Below are positions 1 to 6,147 of a DNA stretch of 16,168 nt, piece by piece (position 1 is the stretch's first letter; every line of letters begins with the position of its first letter). This DNA comes from CAYSNP01 sp050945855 (GTDB lineage: Bacteria > Bacillota > Clostridia > Christensenellales > DTU072): contig JBMNTS010000025.1 in assembly GCA_050945855.1 (NCBI GenBank), positions 1 to 16,168 on the forward strand. Reading direction: 5' to 3'. Made by a program: the position numbers and the translations under genes. The notes under the pieces were generated by a model, which saw only the letters and a list, made by a program, of their open reading frames with translations, was not told the origin of the DNA and did no database searches.

Positions 1-332
1 CTTTTTCGGTTACCGGCATCGGGGCGCCGCTTATGATTCTCTCGTACAAAACGGGGAGCCGCAATTACGGCGATATGTTTATGGCTATCGGCGCGCAGCT
101 GCTTGCGCTGATAGGCGGCAGCTTTATTCCATTATCCGTCTTGCCTAAATTCTTTTCCGTTGCCGCCCTTTTCACCCCCAACGGCCTTGCGATACTTGCC
201 TTTACCGGCAACGTGCAGGGCGCGCCTTTGGGAGAAATGGCGCAATATATGGCGGGCAATATTCTTATAGGCATCCTTACTTTGGCGGCAGGTATAATAT
301 GGTTCAAAAAAAGAGGGAGGGAAAACGTATGA
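1..332 (+). CDS. ABC-2 type transporter permease, C-terminal part only
   Basis: The reading frame is open from base 3 and stops with TGA at 330-332, so only the last ~109 residues of a gene starting before the window are seen. The fragment has two hydrophobic stretches: one around the motif IGGSFIPLSVLPKFF, followed by a TPNGLAILAF segment, and a final membrane span ending in a basic tail (FKKRGREN). The layout, a re-entrant hydrophobic segment, a short loop with P and N, then a last helix and positive tail, is typical of ABC-2 family permeases (drug, lipid or sodium exporters of the NatB/YhaP type). Its stop overlaps the next permease start by 4 bases (ATGA), so the two are very likely translated together and form the membrane part of one exporter. 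An ATPase gene would be expected upstream. The substrate cannot be told. Confidence 0.75.
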   Translation, partial: FSVTGIGAPLMILSYKTGSRNYGDMFMAIGAQLLALIGGSFIPLSVLPKFFSVAALFTPNGLAILAFTGNVQGAPLGEMAQYMAGNILIGILTLAAGIIWFKKRGRENV

Positions 333-1462
333 AAGCGATTCTGACTCTTAAATTCAAGCGGATGCTGCAGGAAATCTCCCTTTACGTAATAATGATTTTG
401 ATGGCTGTGCTTCTGACCTTTATTTTCAGCAAAGCCATGGCGGGCGGCGGCGCGAAAAGGGTATACGTGACCGACCTTGACGACACCGAATATTCCCGCA
501 TGTTTTTGGACTATCTTTACCAAAGCCCGTACTCCTTTGAAAAGGCAAGCAAGAACAATGCCATAAAACAGGTGCAACGCAACGGCGCCGTGGCGGCGAT
601 AGTTATAGAAAAAGGGCTTATGAACTCTCCCAAAATCGAGATAATTTACGGCTCGGACAGCATCGAGGCGGCGGCGATTAAAAACGCGGCGGAGCAAGCG
701 TATGACAGCATGGTGCATTTATATTTTCTGCAGGAATATATCAGCGAAAACGGCGAGCCTTTGAGCATCGGCGAAACGCAGGCGGCTCAAAACAGCATAG
801 ATAAGCTGGTGGGAACGGTATTGAATATTAAAAACGCGCCCAAATATGACGCTCTGCTTGAAAACAATTTTCATTTTCTGATTGGCTTTAATATCTTTTT
901 TGTCACCTTCAGTATAATTTTTACCATTGGCAGCATCCTTGAGGATAAGCAATTAAAGATATGGCAAAGGATGAGGCTTACGCCCATCGGCTCAATCAAA
1001 ATACTGCTGGGCAACTTTTTGCCCTCCTTTACGGCGGGCGTCGCGCAAATGGCGGTAGTGCTTTTTGTGGGGCAATATTTGATGGGCATTAAGCTGGCGA
1101 GTTTAAGCACGGTACTGCTAGTTTTTACCGTTTATTCGCTTACCGCTACCTGTTTGGGGCTATTCCTTTGCGCCATACTTAAAAACTATGCCCAACTGAA
1201 TTCGCTTACCCCTATTATTACGGTATCCACAAGTATGATAGGCGGGTGCATGTGGCCGCTGTCCATAATAAATTCCCCCGTAATGCTGATGGCGGCGAAC
1301 TTTACGCCGCAGCGCTGGGCAATGCAGGGCGCCATGAGGGGAGCGATATTGGGCAAGTCGGCGGATATATTAAGCAGCCTGCTGATATTGCTGGGTATGG
1401 CGGCGGTATTTTTTACGGTAAGCGTAATTGTTTTGCAAAGAGAAGGCAAAAATGGCAAGTAA
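329..1462 (+). CDS. ABC-2 type transporter permease (second subunit)
   Basis: Predicted 377-residue membrane subunit of an ABC exporter. A first membrane helix (about residues 18-34) is followed by a large outside domain (about 40-180) and then five hydrophobic segments (about 182-203, 228-250, 262-284, 293-313, 346-368). This one-plus-five pattern with a big loop is that of the ABC2_membrane_3 family. The stretch GSILEDKQLKIWQRMRLTP (residues 201-219) is the usual cytoplasmic element between helices 2 and 3, and FTPQRWAMQG before the last helix is also typical. I chose ATG 329 because it overlaps the stop of the previous permease (ATGA) and has GGGAGGG at 314-320; a further in-frame ATG at 299 lies inside the previous gene and lacks a ribosome site. 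The substrate is unknown. Confidence 0.8.
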   Translation: MKAILTLKFKRMLQEISLYVIMILMAVLLTFIFSKAMAGGGAKRVYVTDLDDTEYSRMFLDYLYQSPYSFEKASKNNAIKQVQRNGAVAAIVIEKGLMNSPKIEIIYGSDSIEAAAIKNAAEQAYDSMVHLYFLQEYISENGEPLSIGETQAAQNSIDKLVGTVLNIKNAPKYDALLENNFHFLIGFNIFFVTFSIIFTIGSILEDKQLKIWQRMRLTPIGSIKILLGNFLPSFTAGVAQMAVVLFVGQYLMGIKLASLSTVLLVFTVYSLTATCLGLFLCAILKNYAQLNSLTPIITVSTSMIGGCMWPLSIINSPVMLMAANFTPQRWAMQGAMRGAILGKSADILSSLLILLGMAAVFFTVSVIVLQREGKNGK

Positions 1463-1493
1463 TCGGATTTTTCCATCAAATCAGGAGGTTAAT

Positions 1494-2006
1494 ATGGATA
1501 AAAGCGCGCTTTATAAGTTAAGTTACGGAATGTTTTTAATATCAACCGCGGACGAGGAAGGCAGATACGGCTGCGTTGTCAACACCCTTCAGCAGGTCAC
1601 TTCCTCCCCCGTCAATGTAACCGTCGCAGTCAATAAGCAAAACTACACGGCGGAAAAAATTCAAAAGACAAATAAATTCGCTGCAGTGGTGCTGACCGAG
1701 AAGGCGGAAATGGATTTGATTGCGGAATTCGGATTCAAAACCAGCAAAGACGTTGACAAATTCGCCAATTTCGCTTTCGCTCTGGATGAGGCGGGCATGC
1801 CTTACGTAACCGATTGCGTCGCCGCCCAATTTTCCTGCGAGGTAACCGGGACGCTGGATGCGGGTTCTCATATAGTTTTTTTGGCGAAAGTGGCGGACGC
1901 CCGGGTATTATCCGGCGATGAGGTAATGACTTACAATTATTACCGCACTGTCAAAAAAGGCACCACGCCGCCTAAGGCAAGTTCTTTCAATCTTGCCAAA
2001 GGCTAA
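1494..2006 (+). CDS. Flavin reductase-like FMN-binding protein (HRb-type, without rubredoxin)
   Basis: Predicted 170-residue soluble protein of the flavin_reductase-like fold, which binds FMN and passes electrons from NAD(P)H to flavin or an acceptor. The start MDKSALYKLSYGMFLIS, the NTLQQVTSSP segment (residues 30-39), the FGFKTSKDVDKF segment (79-90) and the end YRTVKKGTTPPKASSF closely follow the N-terminal half of high-molecular-weight rubredoxins of clostridia. In those proteins a rubredoxin domain follows the TPPKA segment; here the protein stops, with no CxxC pair. ATG 1494 is preceded by AGGAGG at 1483-1488; an in-frame start at 1428 lies inside the permease gene. It sits 31 bases after the ABC permease and tail-to-tail with the next gene. 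The family is likely; the physiological acceptor is unknown. Confidence 0.8.
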   Translation: MDKSALYKLSYGMFLISTADEEGRYGCVVNTLQQVTSSPVNVTVAVNKQNYTAEKIQKTNKFAAVVLTEKAEMDLIAEFGFKTSKDVDKFANFAFALDEAGMPYVTDCVAAQFSCEVTGTLDAGSHIVFLAKVADARVLSGDEVMTYNYYRTVKKGTTPPKASSFNLAKG

Positions 2007-2016
2007 GCTTTTTGCC

Positions 2017-2679
2017 TCAAATTTTATTTTTCTTATATAAAAAGTAGGCGTAAACCATTGCCACAACCATACCTAAGGGTATCATTGCGGATTGCCCCAA
2101 ATCCATTTTTAAGCCAAACATAACCAGGCTTAACGCAAGCATAATCAAAAATGGCAGTCCCGCGATTTTTAAGTAACGCGCCAGAAGCACCACGGTAAGC
2201 CCGCCGAATATCGCGGGCAGCACATAAGGCGAAATAGGGGCAAGGGCGCGAATAATCTGCTCTTTGTATAAAGACAGCGGAATAAGACCTATTATAATAA
2301 TAAGCGTGGTAACTATGGAGGAGATCGCTATTGACACCGTGGTAACAAGCTCCTGCTCCTCGCTGCCTTGGGCGGTCTTGCATGCCACTTGGCTGTTGAT
2401 TGCGCAGGGTAGTTTAAGATTGGCGATATTGCCCGTAATGAAGCTCAAATACTGTCCTCCGGTACCCAAAAGCGGCGCATAGGATACCGCTTCTATAAAT
2501 CCGATAACAAGATACCCTAATATAAAGGGAATCGCTTTGCCGAATTTTCCCCATTCGGGCACGCTGTTTGTGGCTATAAAATATACAACGGGAATAATAA
2601 GCATGAGAGCCAACGCTATCCAGGTAAACAGCTTGCCGTAATTGTGTATTTCTAAATTATATTGTTCTTTGCTTTTCAT
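2017..2679 (-). CDS. Conserved membrane protein, partner of DUF5058-like protein
   Basis: A 220-residue integral membrane protein with about six hydrophobic segments (roughly 19-36, 49-70, 112-133, 150-170, 172-190, 196-214). I know of no function. The most striking part is a loop with GTGG (72-75), FITGNIANLKLPCA (80-93) and GSEEQE (105-110), which from memory is conserved among clostridial homologues encoded beside DUF5058 proteins. Two cysteines (92 and 100) flank the NSQVA segment. The gene lies 10 bases after the DUF5058-like gene and has a ribosome site, AGGCGGTGA, overlapping that gene's stop region, so they are co-transcribed and probably work together. A two-subunit transporter or channel is a guess from the topology and pairing; no transporter family signature was recognised. 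Confidence 0.75.
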   Translation of the reverse strand: MKSKEQYNLEIHNYGKLFTWIALALMLIIPVVYFIATNSVPEWGKFGKAIPFILGYLVIGFIEAVSYAPLLGTGGQYLSFITGNIANLKLPCAINSQVACKTAQGSEEQELVTTVSIAISSIVTTLIIIIGLIPLSLYKEQIIRALAPISPYVLPAIFGGLTVVLLARYLKIAGLPFLIMLALSLVMFGLKMDLGQSAMIPLGMVVAMVYAYFLYKKNKI

Positions 2680-2689
2680 TTTTCACCGC

Positions 2690-3430
2690 CTAAAATATCC
2701 TGATAAACAAAAACGCCAGACCCAGCGAGCCTAATATCGTAAAGGGCAGAGCGTAGCTTTCTATCCATTTCCATTTGGTCACTTTAAGAATAACTCCGCA
2801 TAACGCCATTATAGCCGCGCTGGAAAACAAGGTAAGCAGGGTAACTATGCCCTTGACTTCTATGCGGCTTCCCGCGGCGTACTCTCCGGAAGAGGCAAAA
2901 ATGCCTCCGGCCACCATATAAGAGATAAGCCCCGCCAGAATGCCGCCCAAAAGCGCGCCCGTAACGGTGTCCAGCAGCCTTTGGTTTTTTTGCTGAAGGT
3001 CAGCCAGTTTAAGCTGATATTTCTTATAAAAAAGCGCGTTTAACAGCGGTCCCGATATTATGCTTACCGTCATTATCAACAGCGCCGTCCCTACCAGAGT
3101 AGGGGTGAGCGCGGGTGCGGCGGTAACTCCCGCCTGGTCCATTGCGATAATTTCGTATTGCAGCGCGCCTATTACGGTAAGCCTTATCCAGGGTATGGCA
3201 AGCCCGAGATAGCTCATCATCACTCCCACGCCGATAACGATGGGTATGGAGGGCACAATGCTGAATACCGCGCCGGTTTTTACCGCTTTTACAAGTTTCT
3301 CTTTTGCCATGCCTATTTCTTTGGCGCGCCGGAAGGATTTAACTATAAAAAAGAGGCTCATTGCGATAATGCTTGCCGCGATAAGTCCGCCGAAAATAAA
3401 CAATACGGGCAAGTTCAGAAAATCGTTCAT
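2690..3430 (-). CDS. DUF5058-like integral membrane protein
   Basis: A 246-residue membrane protein with six predicted helices (about 9-30, 52-74, 116-135, 155-178, 195-216, 226-245). The basic loop KSFRRAKEIGMAKEKLVKAVKTGA (residues 31-54) is followed by FSIVPSIPI (56-64) and PWIRLTVIGALQYE (80-93), features I associate with the DUF5058 family. The assignment is from memory and is moderate. It is the first gene of a two-gene minus-strand operon: a consensus promoter lies at 3476-3504, and AGGAG (minus strand, just upstream of ATG 3430) is the ribosome site. Its downstream neighbour is another polytopic membrane protein 10 bases away. Function is not known; a paired membrane complex, possibly for transport, is an inference. 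Confidence 0.7.
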   Translation of the reverse strand: MNDFLNLPVLFIFGGLIAASIIAMSLFFIVKSFRRAKEIGMAKEKLVKAVKTGAVFSIVPSIPIVIGVGVMMSYLGLAIPWIRLTVIGALQYEIIAMDQAGVTAAPALTPTLVGTALLIMTVSIISGPLLNALFYKKYQLKLADLQQKNQRLLDTVTGALLGGILAGLISYMVAGGIFASSGEYAAGSRIEVKGIVTLLTLFSSAAIMALCGVILKVTKWKWIESYALPFTILGSLGLAFLFIRIF

Positions 3431-3441
3431 TTATTTCTCCT

Positions 3442-3463
3442 ATTCACCATATAAAGAGTGAAT
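3442..3463. repeat. Small inverted repeat in the leader of the DUF5058 operon
   Basis: ATTCAC (3442-3447) and GTGAAT (3458-3463) are perfect 6-base inverted arms separated by 10 bases. They lie between the -10 box (3476-3481) and the ribosome site of the minus-strand operon. They could form a weak hairpin in the leader or serve as an operator; six bases is short enough for chance. Confidence 0.3.
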
Positions 3464-3475
3464 GTAATATACTGT

Positions 3476-3504
3476 ATTATAAGTTATTTATCGTCCAAAG
3501 TCAA
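3476..3504 (-). promoter_or_regulatory. Sigma-A type promoter of the DUF5058 operon
   Basis: On the minus strand, TTGACT (3499-3504) and a perfect TATAAT (3476-3481) are separated by exactly 17 bases. The start codon is 46 bases downstream of the -10 box. The match to the vegetative consensus is strong. Confidence 0.8.
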
Positions 3505-3552
3505 CACGGCAAAGACGGCATTGCGGTCGGATTGGCGTTAATCGGAGGGAAA

Positions 3553-4206
3553 ATGGCGTTACACAGAAATTTTGTCCCATATCAGGATTTTTATTGCAAA
3601 CGGTGCAGTCCAAACAGATTTCAACACTGCAGGAATTGTCCGGAAAGGTTCTGCCCCCATTGCTTTGCCCCTTGCGCCGCAGATTGCGGGCATTGCCCGC
3701 ATTGCGCTAGGCCTTTTGACCAAGACCGCAGGGAAAGGCATGATTGCGACAGAGAAAGGCGGGATGGCGATTGTGATTGCGACTTCCACAAAACCGCTTG
3801 CGAGAAATTCGGTTTCTGCCGCCGGGACAACCAAACGGAGTTTGCTTCCTTTATTCATAAGGATAAATGCGTACTTAAATGCGGGGACGCCCTGCCTTTC
3901 AGAAAAATCCTCTCCTCGGACGGGTGCGGCTGGCATTGCGTGACAGCCTGCATAGAGTTGGCAAGAGGCGTATATTATATCAACCTTTTCGGTTCACACT
4001 CCTCTAAATGCGGAGGCACTCTTGCCTTATGCAGCAACAACGACAGATTGCCGGAAGCACACGCATTTCTGGATTCCTGCTCCAACGCTTTTTATATTAA
4101 TACTATTATAAAAGTAGAAAAAAGGGAAAAAATATCGGTGCGCAACGTTTCGGACAGTTTAATTAAGATAGAAATGGCCAGACTTAACATATTCCGCTTG
4201 GTGTAA
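3553..4206 (+). CDS. Cysteine-rich protein with BclA/TNF-like C-terminal domain
   Basis: A 217-residue protein with 23 cysteines. Residues 15-51 hold ten of them, mainly as CxxC pairs (C15/C18, C26/C29, C34/C37, C48/C51), suggesting bound zinc or disulfide cross-links. A linker rich in D, R, H and C follows (about 56-92). From about 96 the pattern changes: VLKCGDALPF, then CIELARGVYYINLFGS, GGTLALCSNN, then NTIIKVEKREKISVRNVS and a final MARLNIFRLV. This order of strands and the closing A-L-N-I-x-R-L resemble the jelly-roll (C1q/TNF-like) domain at the end of BclA and clostridial collagen-like spore-surface proteins, where it follows GXY repeats that are absent here. ATG 3553 is chosen for GGAGG at 3544-3548 (only 4 bases away); a TTG at 3532 is less likely. 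No signal peptide. A spore or cell-surface role is inferred. Confidence 0.7.
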   Translation: MALHRNFVPYQDFYCKRCSPNRFQHCRNCPERFCPHCFAPCAADCGHCPHCARPFDQDRRERHDCDRERRDGDCDCDFHKTACEKFGFCRRDNQTEFASFIHKDKCVLKCGDALPFRKILSSDGCGWHCVTACIELARGVYYINLFGSHSSKCGGTLALCSNNDRLPEAHAFLDSCSNAFYINTIIKVEKREKISVRNVSDSLIKIEMARLNIFRLV

Positions 4207-4263
4207 CAGGGTCTTTATGCAGGGATTTTAGCTTCATTTTTTGCGTTTGTATTCTTTTTTTGC

Positions 4264-4292
4264 TTGTTTTTTGTTTTTGATTGTGATAGAAT
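4264..4292 (+). promoter_or_regulatory. Candidate promoter of secG
   Basis: TTGTTT (4264-4269) and TAGAAT (4287-4292) are 17 bases apart, and the -10 box has the extended TG motif (TGA at 4284-4286). The -35 box is weak, so the extended -10 would carry the promoter. It precedes secG by 35 bases. Confidence 0.5.
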
Positions 4293-4327
4293 ACAAAAGC
4301 AAATAGAAAAGAGGAGAAAACTGTTTA

Positions 4328-4603
4328 ATGTTTTTCAATTATACATTTTTCAATGTGATGTCTATCATTTTTATGGTATTAATGGTGTTGTTATCATTGA
4401 CAATGATACTTATCGTTATGCTGCAGAAGGGCAATACCACCAATCTGGGCGCGATAGCGGGCGGCGCGGATTCCTTTTTCGGCAAGAACAAAAGCAAGTC
4501 TTTGGACGCCAAATTCAAGAGATTGACAATATATAATGCGACGGCAATTCTGGTTACCAGCGTTTTGTTCTTCATTATCCAGATCTTCAAGGCGAGATTG
4601 TAA
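4328..4603 (+). CDS. secG: Protein translocase subunit SecG
   Basis: A 91-residue protein with the SecG layout: a membrane helix at about 10-31, a cytoplasmic loop with LQKGNTTNLGAIAGGADSFF (starting near residue 36), a basic segment (GKNKSKSLDAKFKR) and a second helix at about 67-88. The LQxG...GAIxGGAxxxFG loop is the family signature. SecG binds SecYE and helps SecA-driven protein export across the membrane. Length fits the family (about 70-110). The ribosome site GAGGAG (4311-4316) is 11 bases from ATG 4328, rather far, but no better start exists. The gene has its own candidate promoter and a strong terminator after it, so it is likely transcribed alone. In many Firmicutes secG is followed by rnr and smpB; here smpB follows directly. 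Confidence 0.92.
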   Translation: MFFNYTFFNVMSIIFMVLMVLLSLTMILIVMLQKGNTTNLGAIAGGADSFFGKNKSKSLDAKFKRLTIYNATAILVTSVLFFIIQIFKARL

Positions 4604-4625
4604 GGCAGATAAGGTAAAATTTACC

Positions 4626-4654
4626 GCCCGTTTGCTTGCCAAACGGGCTTTTTT
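4626..4654 (+). terminator. Rho-independent terminator after secG
   Basis: A perfect 9-bp GC-rich stem, GCCCGTTTG (4626-4634) with CAAACGGGC (4640-4648), has a 5-base loop CTTGC and is followed directly by six T (4649-4654). Confidence 0.93.
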
Positions 4655-4690
4655 ATTAGATTTTGCGCTTGCTTTATGCGTTGTTATTAA

Positions 4691-4719
4691 TTGCATGCCG
4701 GGCGCAAATATGATATACT
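4691..4719 (+). promoter_or_regulatory. Promoter of the smpB-metA-recF-argS operon
   Basis: TTGCAT (4691-4696), 17 bases, then TATACT (4714-4719), with an extended TG element (TGA at 4711-4713). It lies between the secG terminator and smpB. Transcription would begin near 4726, leaving a leader of only about 10-15 bases before ATG 4736. Confidence 0.72.
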
Positions 4720-4735
4720 TAGCGGGGAGCGGACA

Positions 4736-5188
4736 ATGGCGATAAAAAATATAGCCACCAATAAAAAAGCCTATCACGATTATTTTATAGAAGACACGCT
4801 GGAAGCGGGCGTCGAGCTTGTGGGCAGTGAGGTCAAAAGCGTGCGCAGGGGAACGGTCAATCTTAAGGACAGCTTCGCGCTTGTAAGAGATAACCAGATA
4901 TTTCTTATCGGTATGCATATTTCCGTGTATGAAAAGGGGAGCTACTTCAATCCCGACCCCAAAAGGGAAAGGCGGCTATTGTTAAAAAAAGCGGAAATAC
5001 TTAAACTTAAAGCAAAAACCGAGCAAAAAGGCTATACGCTTGTGCCGACAAGGATTTACCTGAAGGACGCGCTTGTCAAAATCGAACTGGGCGTGGCAAA
5101 AGGCAAGGAACTGCACGATAAACGCCGCGCGATAAAAGAAAAAGAGCAAAAACGAGAAATGGAAAGAGCGATTAAGGAAAGCTATTAA
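4736..5188 (+). CDS. smpB: SsrA-binding protein SmpB
   Basis: A 150-residue protein matching SmpB over its whole length. Diagnostic parts are NKKAYHDYFIEDTLEAGVEL (residues 9-28), GSEVKSVRRGTVNLKDSF (30-47), the HISVYEKGSYFNPDPKRERRLL segment from residue 61, and the basic C-terminal tail (residues 122-150, rich in K, R and E) that enters the empty ribosomal A-site path. SmpB carries tmRNA to stalled ribosomes for trans-translation. The usual length is about 155. ATG 4736 is preferred because the promoter at 4691-4719 excludes earlier starts and GGGGAG (4724-4729) serves as ribosome site. The tmRNA gene, often next to smpB, is not between smpB and metA. First gene of a probable operon running to 9775. 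Confidence 0.96.
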   Translation: MAIKNIATNKKAYHDYFIEDTLEAGVELVGSEVKSVRRGTVNLKDSFALVRDNQIFLIGMHISVYEKGSYFNPDPKRERRLLLKKAEILKLKAKTEQKGYTLVPTRIYLKDALVKIELGVAKGKELHDKRRAIKEKEQKREMERAIKESY

Positions 5189-5231
5189 TCTACTCGGTCA
5201 AGAGTTTTTACGGCAATAAAAGGAGTACGAT

Positions 5232-6137
5232 ATGCCGATAATTATACCCCAGGATATACCCGCGTTTGACATTTTAACCAAAGAGAACGTATTTGTCATG
5301 GGCGAGCTGAGAGCGCAGACTCAGGACATCAGACCTATAGAGATAGCCATAGTCAACCTGATGCCCACAAAAATCGAGACGGAAACCCAGCTTATAAGGC
5401 TGCTCAGCAATTCTCCCCTGCAGGTTAATCTGACTCTGGTCAAAACTTCCACTTACACGTCCAAGCACACGCAGGAATCGCACATGAACAAGTTTTACAA
5501 GACCTTTTCCCAGATTAAGAACAGTTTCTTTGACGGAATGATTATTACGGGCGCGCCCGTGGAAACTCTGGAATTTGACGAGGTGGCTTACTGGAAGGAA
5601 CTGTGCAAGATAATGGACTACGCCGAGCAGCGCGTGACCAGCACTATTTATATATGCTGGGGAGCGCAGGCCGCCCTTTATCATCATTACGGCATAGGCA
5701 AAATCCATCTGGATAAAAAAATGTTCGGCATTTTCCCCAACCGCGCTCTTTTGCAGTACGACCCTTTGCTTAAAGGACTGGACGATTATTTTTATGTGCC
5801 TCACTCCCGCCATACGGCGGTGGACGAGCAGGCCGTGTACGCGCACCCCGAGTTATGCGTAATGGCAAGCGGAGCGGAGTGCGGCATATCCATTGCCAAG
5901 AGCAAGGATAACAGCAAGCTGTTCTTTTTCGGTCATTCGGAATATGACAGAGAAACGATAAAAGGCGAATATTTACGCGACGTAAAAAAAGGTTTGCCGA
6001 TAGAGCGGCCGGTCAATTACTTTACGGACGAGGGAACGGACAACATCAATATGTCGTGGAGAAGCACCGCCAATCTGCTGTTTTACAACTGGCTCAATTA
6101 CTATGTATACCAGGTGACGCCTTTCCAGTTTACATAA
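5232..6137 (+). CDS. metA: Homoserine O-acetyltransferase (MetA family)
   Basis: A 301-residue enzyme of the MetA (homoserine transacylase) family, which acylates L-homoserine in the first committed step of methionine synthesis in the cytoplasm. The start MPIIIPQDIPAFDIL, NLMPTKIETETQLIRLLSN (residues 42-60) and IYICWGAQAALYHHYG (139-154) are hallmarks. Catalytic residues fall at the same numbers as in the E. coli enzyme: Cys142, His235 and Glu237 (in FGHSEYDR). Residue 111 in GAPVETLEF is Glu rather than Gly; published family work links Glu111 to acetyl-CoA and Gly111 to succinyl-CoA use, so acetyl transfer is predicted despite the MetA fold. ATG 5232 has AAAGGAG at 5219-5225. It follows smpB by 43 bases with no visible promoter or methionine riboswitch between, and recF follows 10 bases later. 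Confidence 0.95.
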   Translation: MPIIIPQDIPAFDILTKENVFVMGELRAQTQDIRPIEIAIVNLMPTKIETETQLIRLLSNSPLQVNLTLVKTSTYTSKHTQESHMNKFYKTFSQIKNSFFDGMIITGAPVETLEFDEVAYWKELCKIMDYAEQRVTSTIYICWGAQAALYHHYGIGKIHLDKKMFGIFPNRALLQYDPLLKGLDDYFYVPHSRHTAVDEQAVYAHPELCVMASGAECGISIAKSKDNSKLFFFGHSEYDRETIKGEYLRDVKKGLPIERPVNYFTDEGTDNINMSWRSTANLLFYNWLNYYVYQVTPFQFT

Positions 6138-6147
6138 AAGAGCATGT

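Noticed and set aside
65..718. Long open reading on the minus strand opposite the ABC permeases
   Set aside because: It mirrors the permease genes, lacks a ribosome site and has a low-complexity, unnatural composition.
2007..2016. Shared terminator between the flavin reductase and the convergent membrane gene
   Set aside because: Only a weak AT-rich hairpin (AAAGGC with GCTTTT, near 1997-2011) is visible and its T tract is displaced; not convincing.
3484..3552. A promoter for the cysteine-rich gene
   Set aside because: No -35/-10 pair of acceptable spacing was found on the plus strand; it may use an alternative sigma factor, but I cannot support a site.
3559..3936. Minus-strand and +2-frame open readings across the cysteine-rich gene
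   Set aside because: They have no ribosome sites and no family resemblance, while the +1 frame has ordered CxxC pairs and a recognisable C-terminal domain.
4394..4918. Minus-strand open reading over secG and smpB
   Set aside because: It crosses a clear terminator and promoter and lies opposite two certain genes.
5189..5231. SAM riboswitch or T-box before metA
   Set aside because: The gap is only 43 bases, far too short for either, and shows no matching motif.
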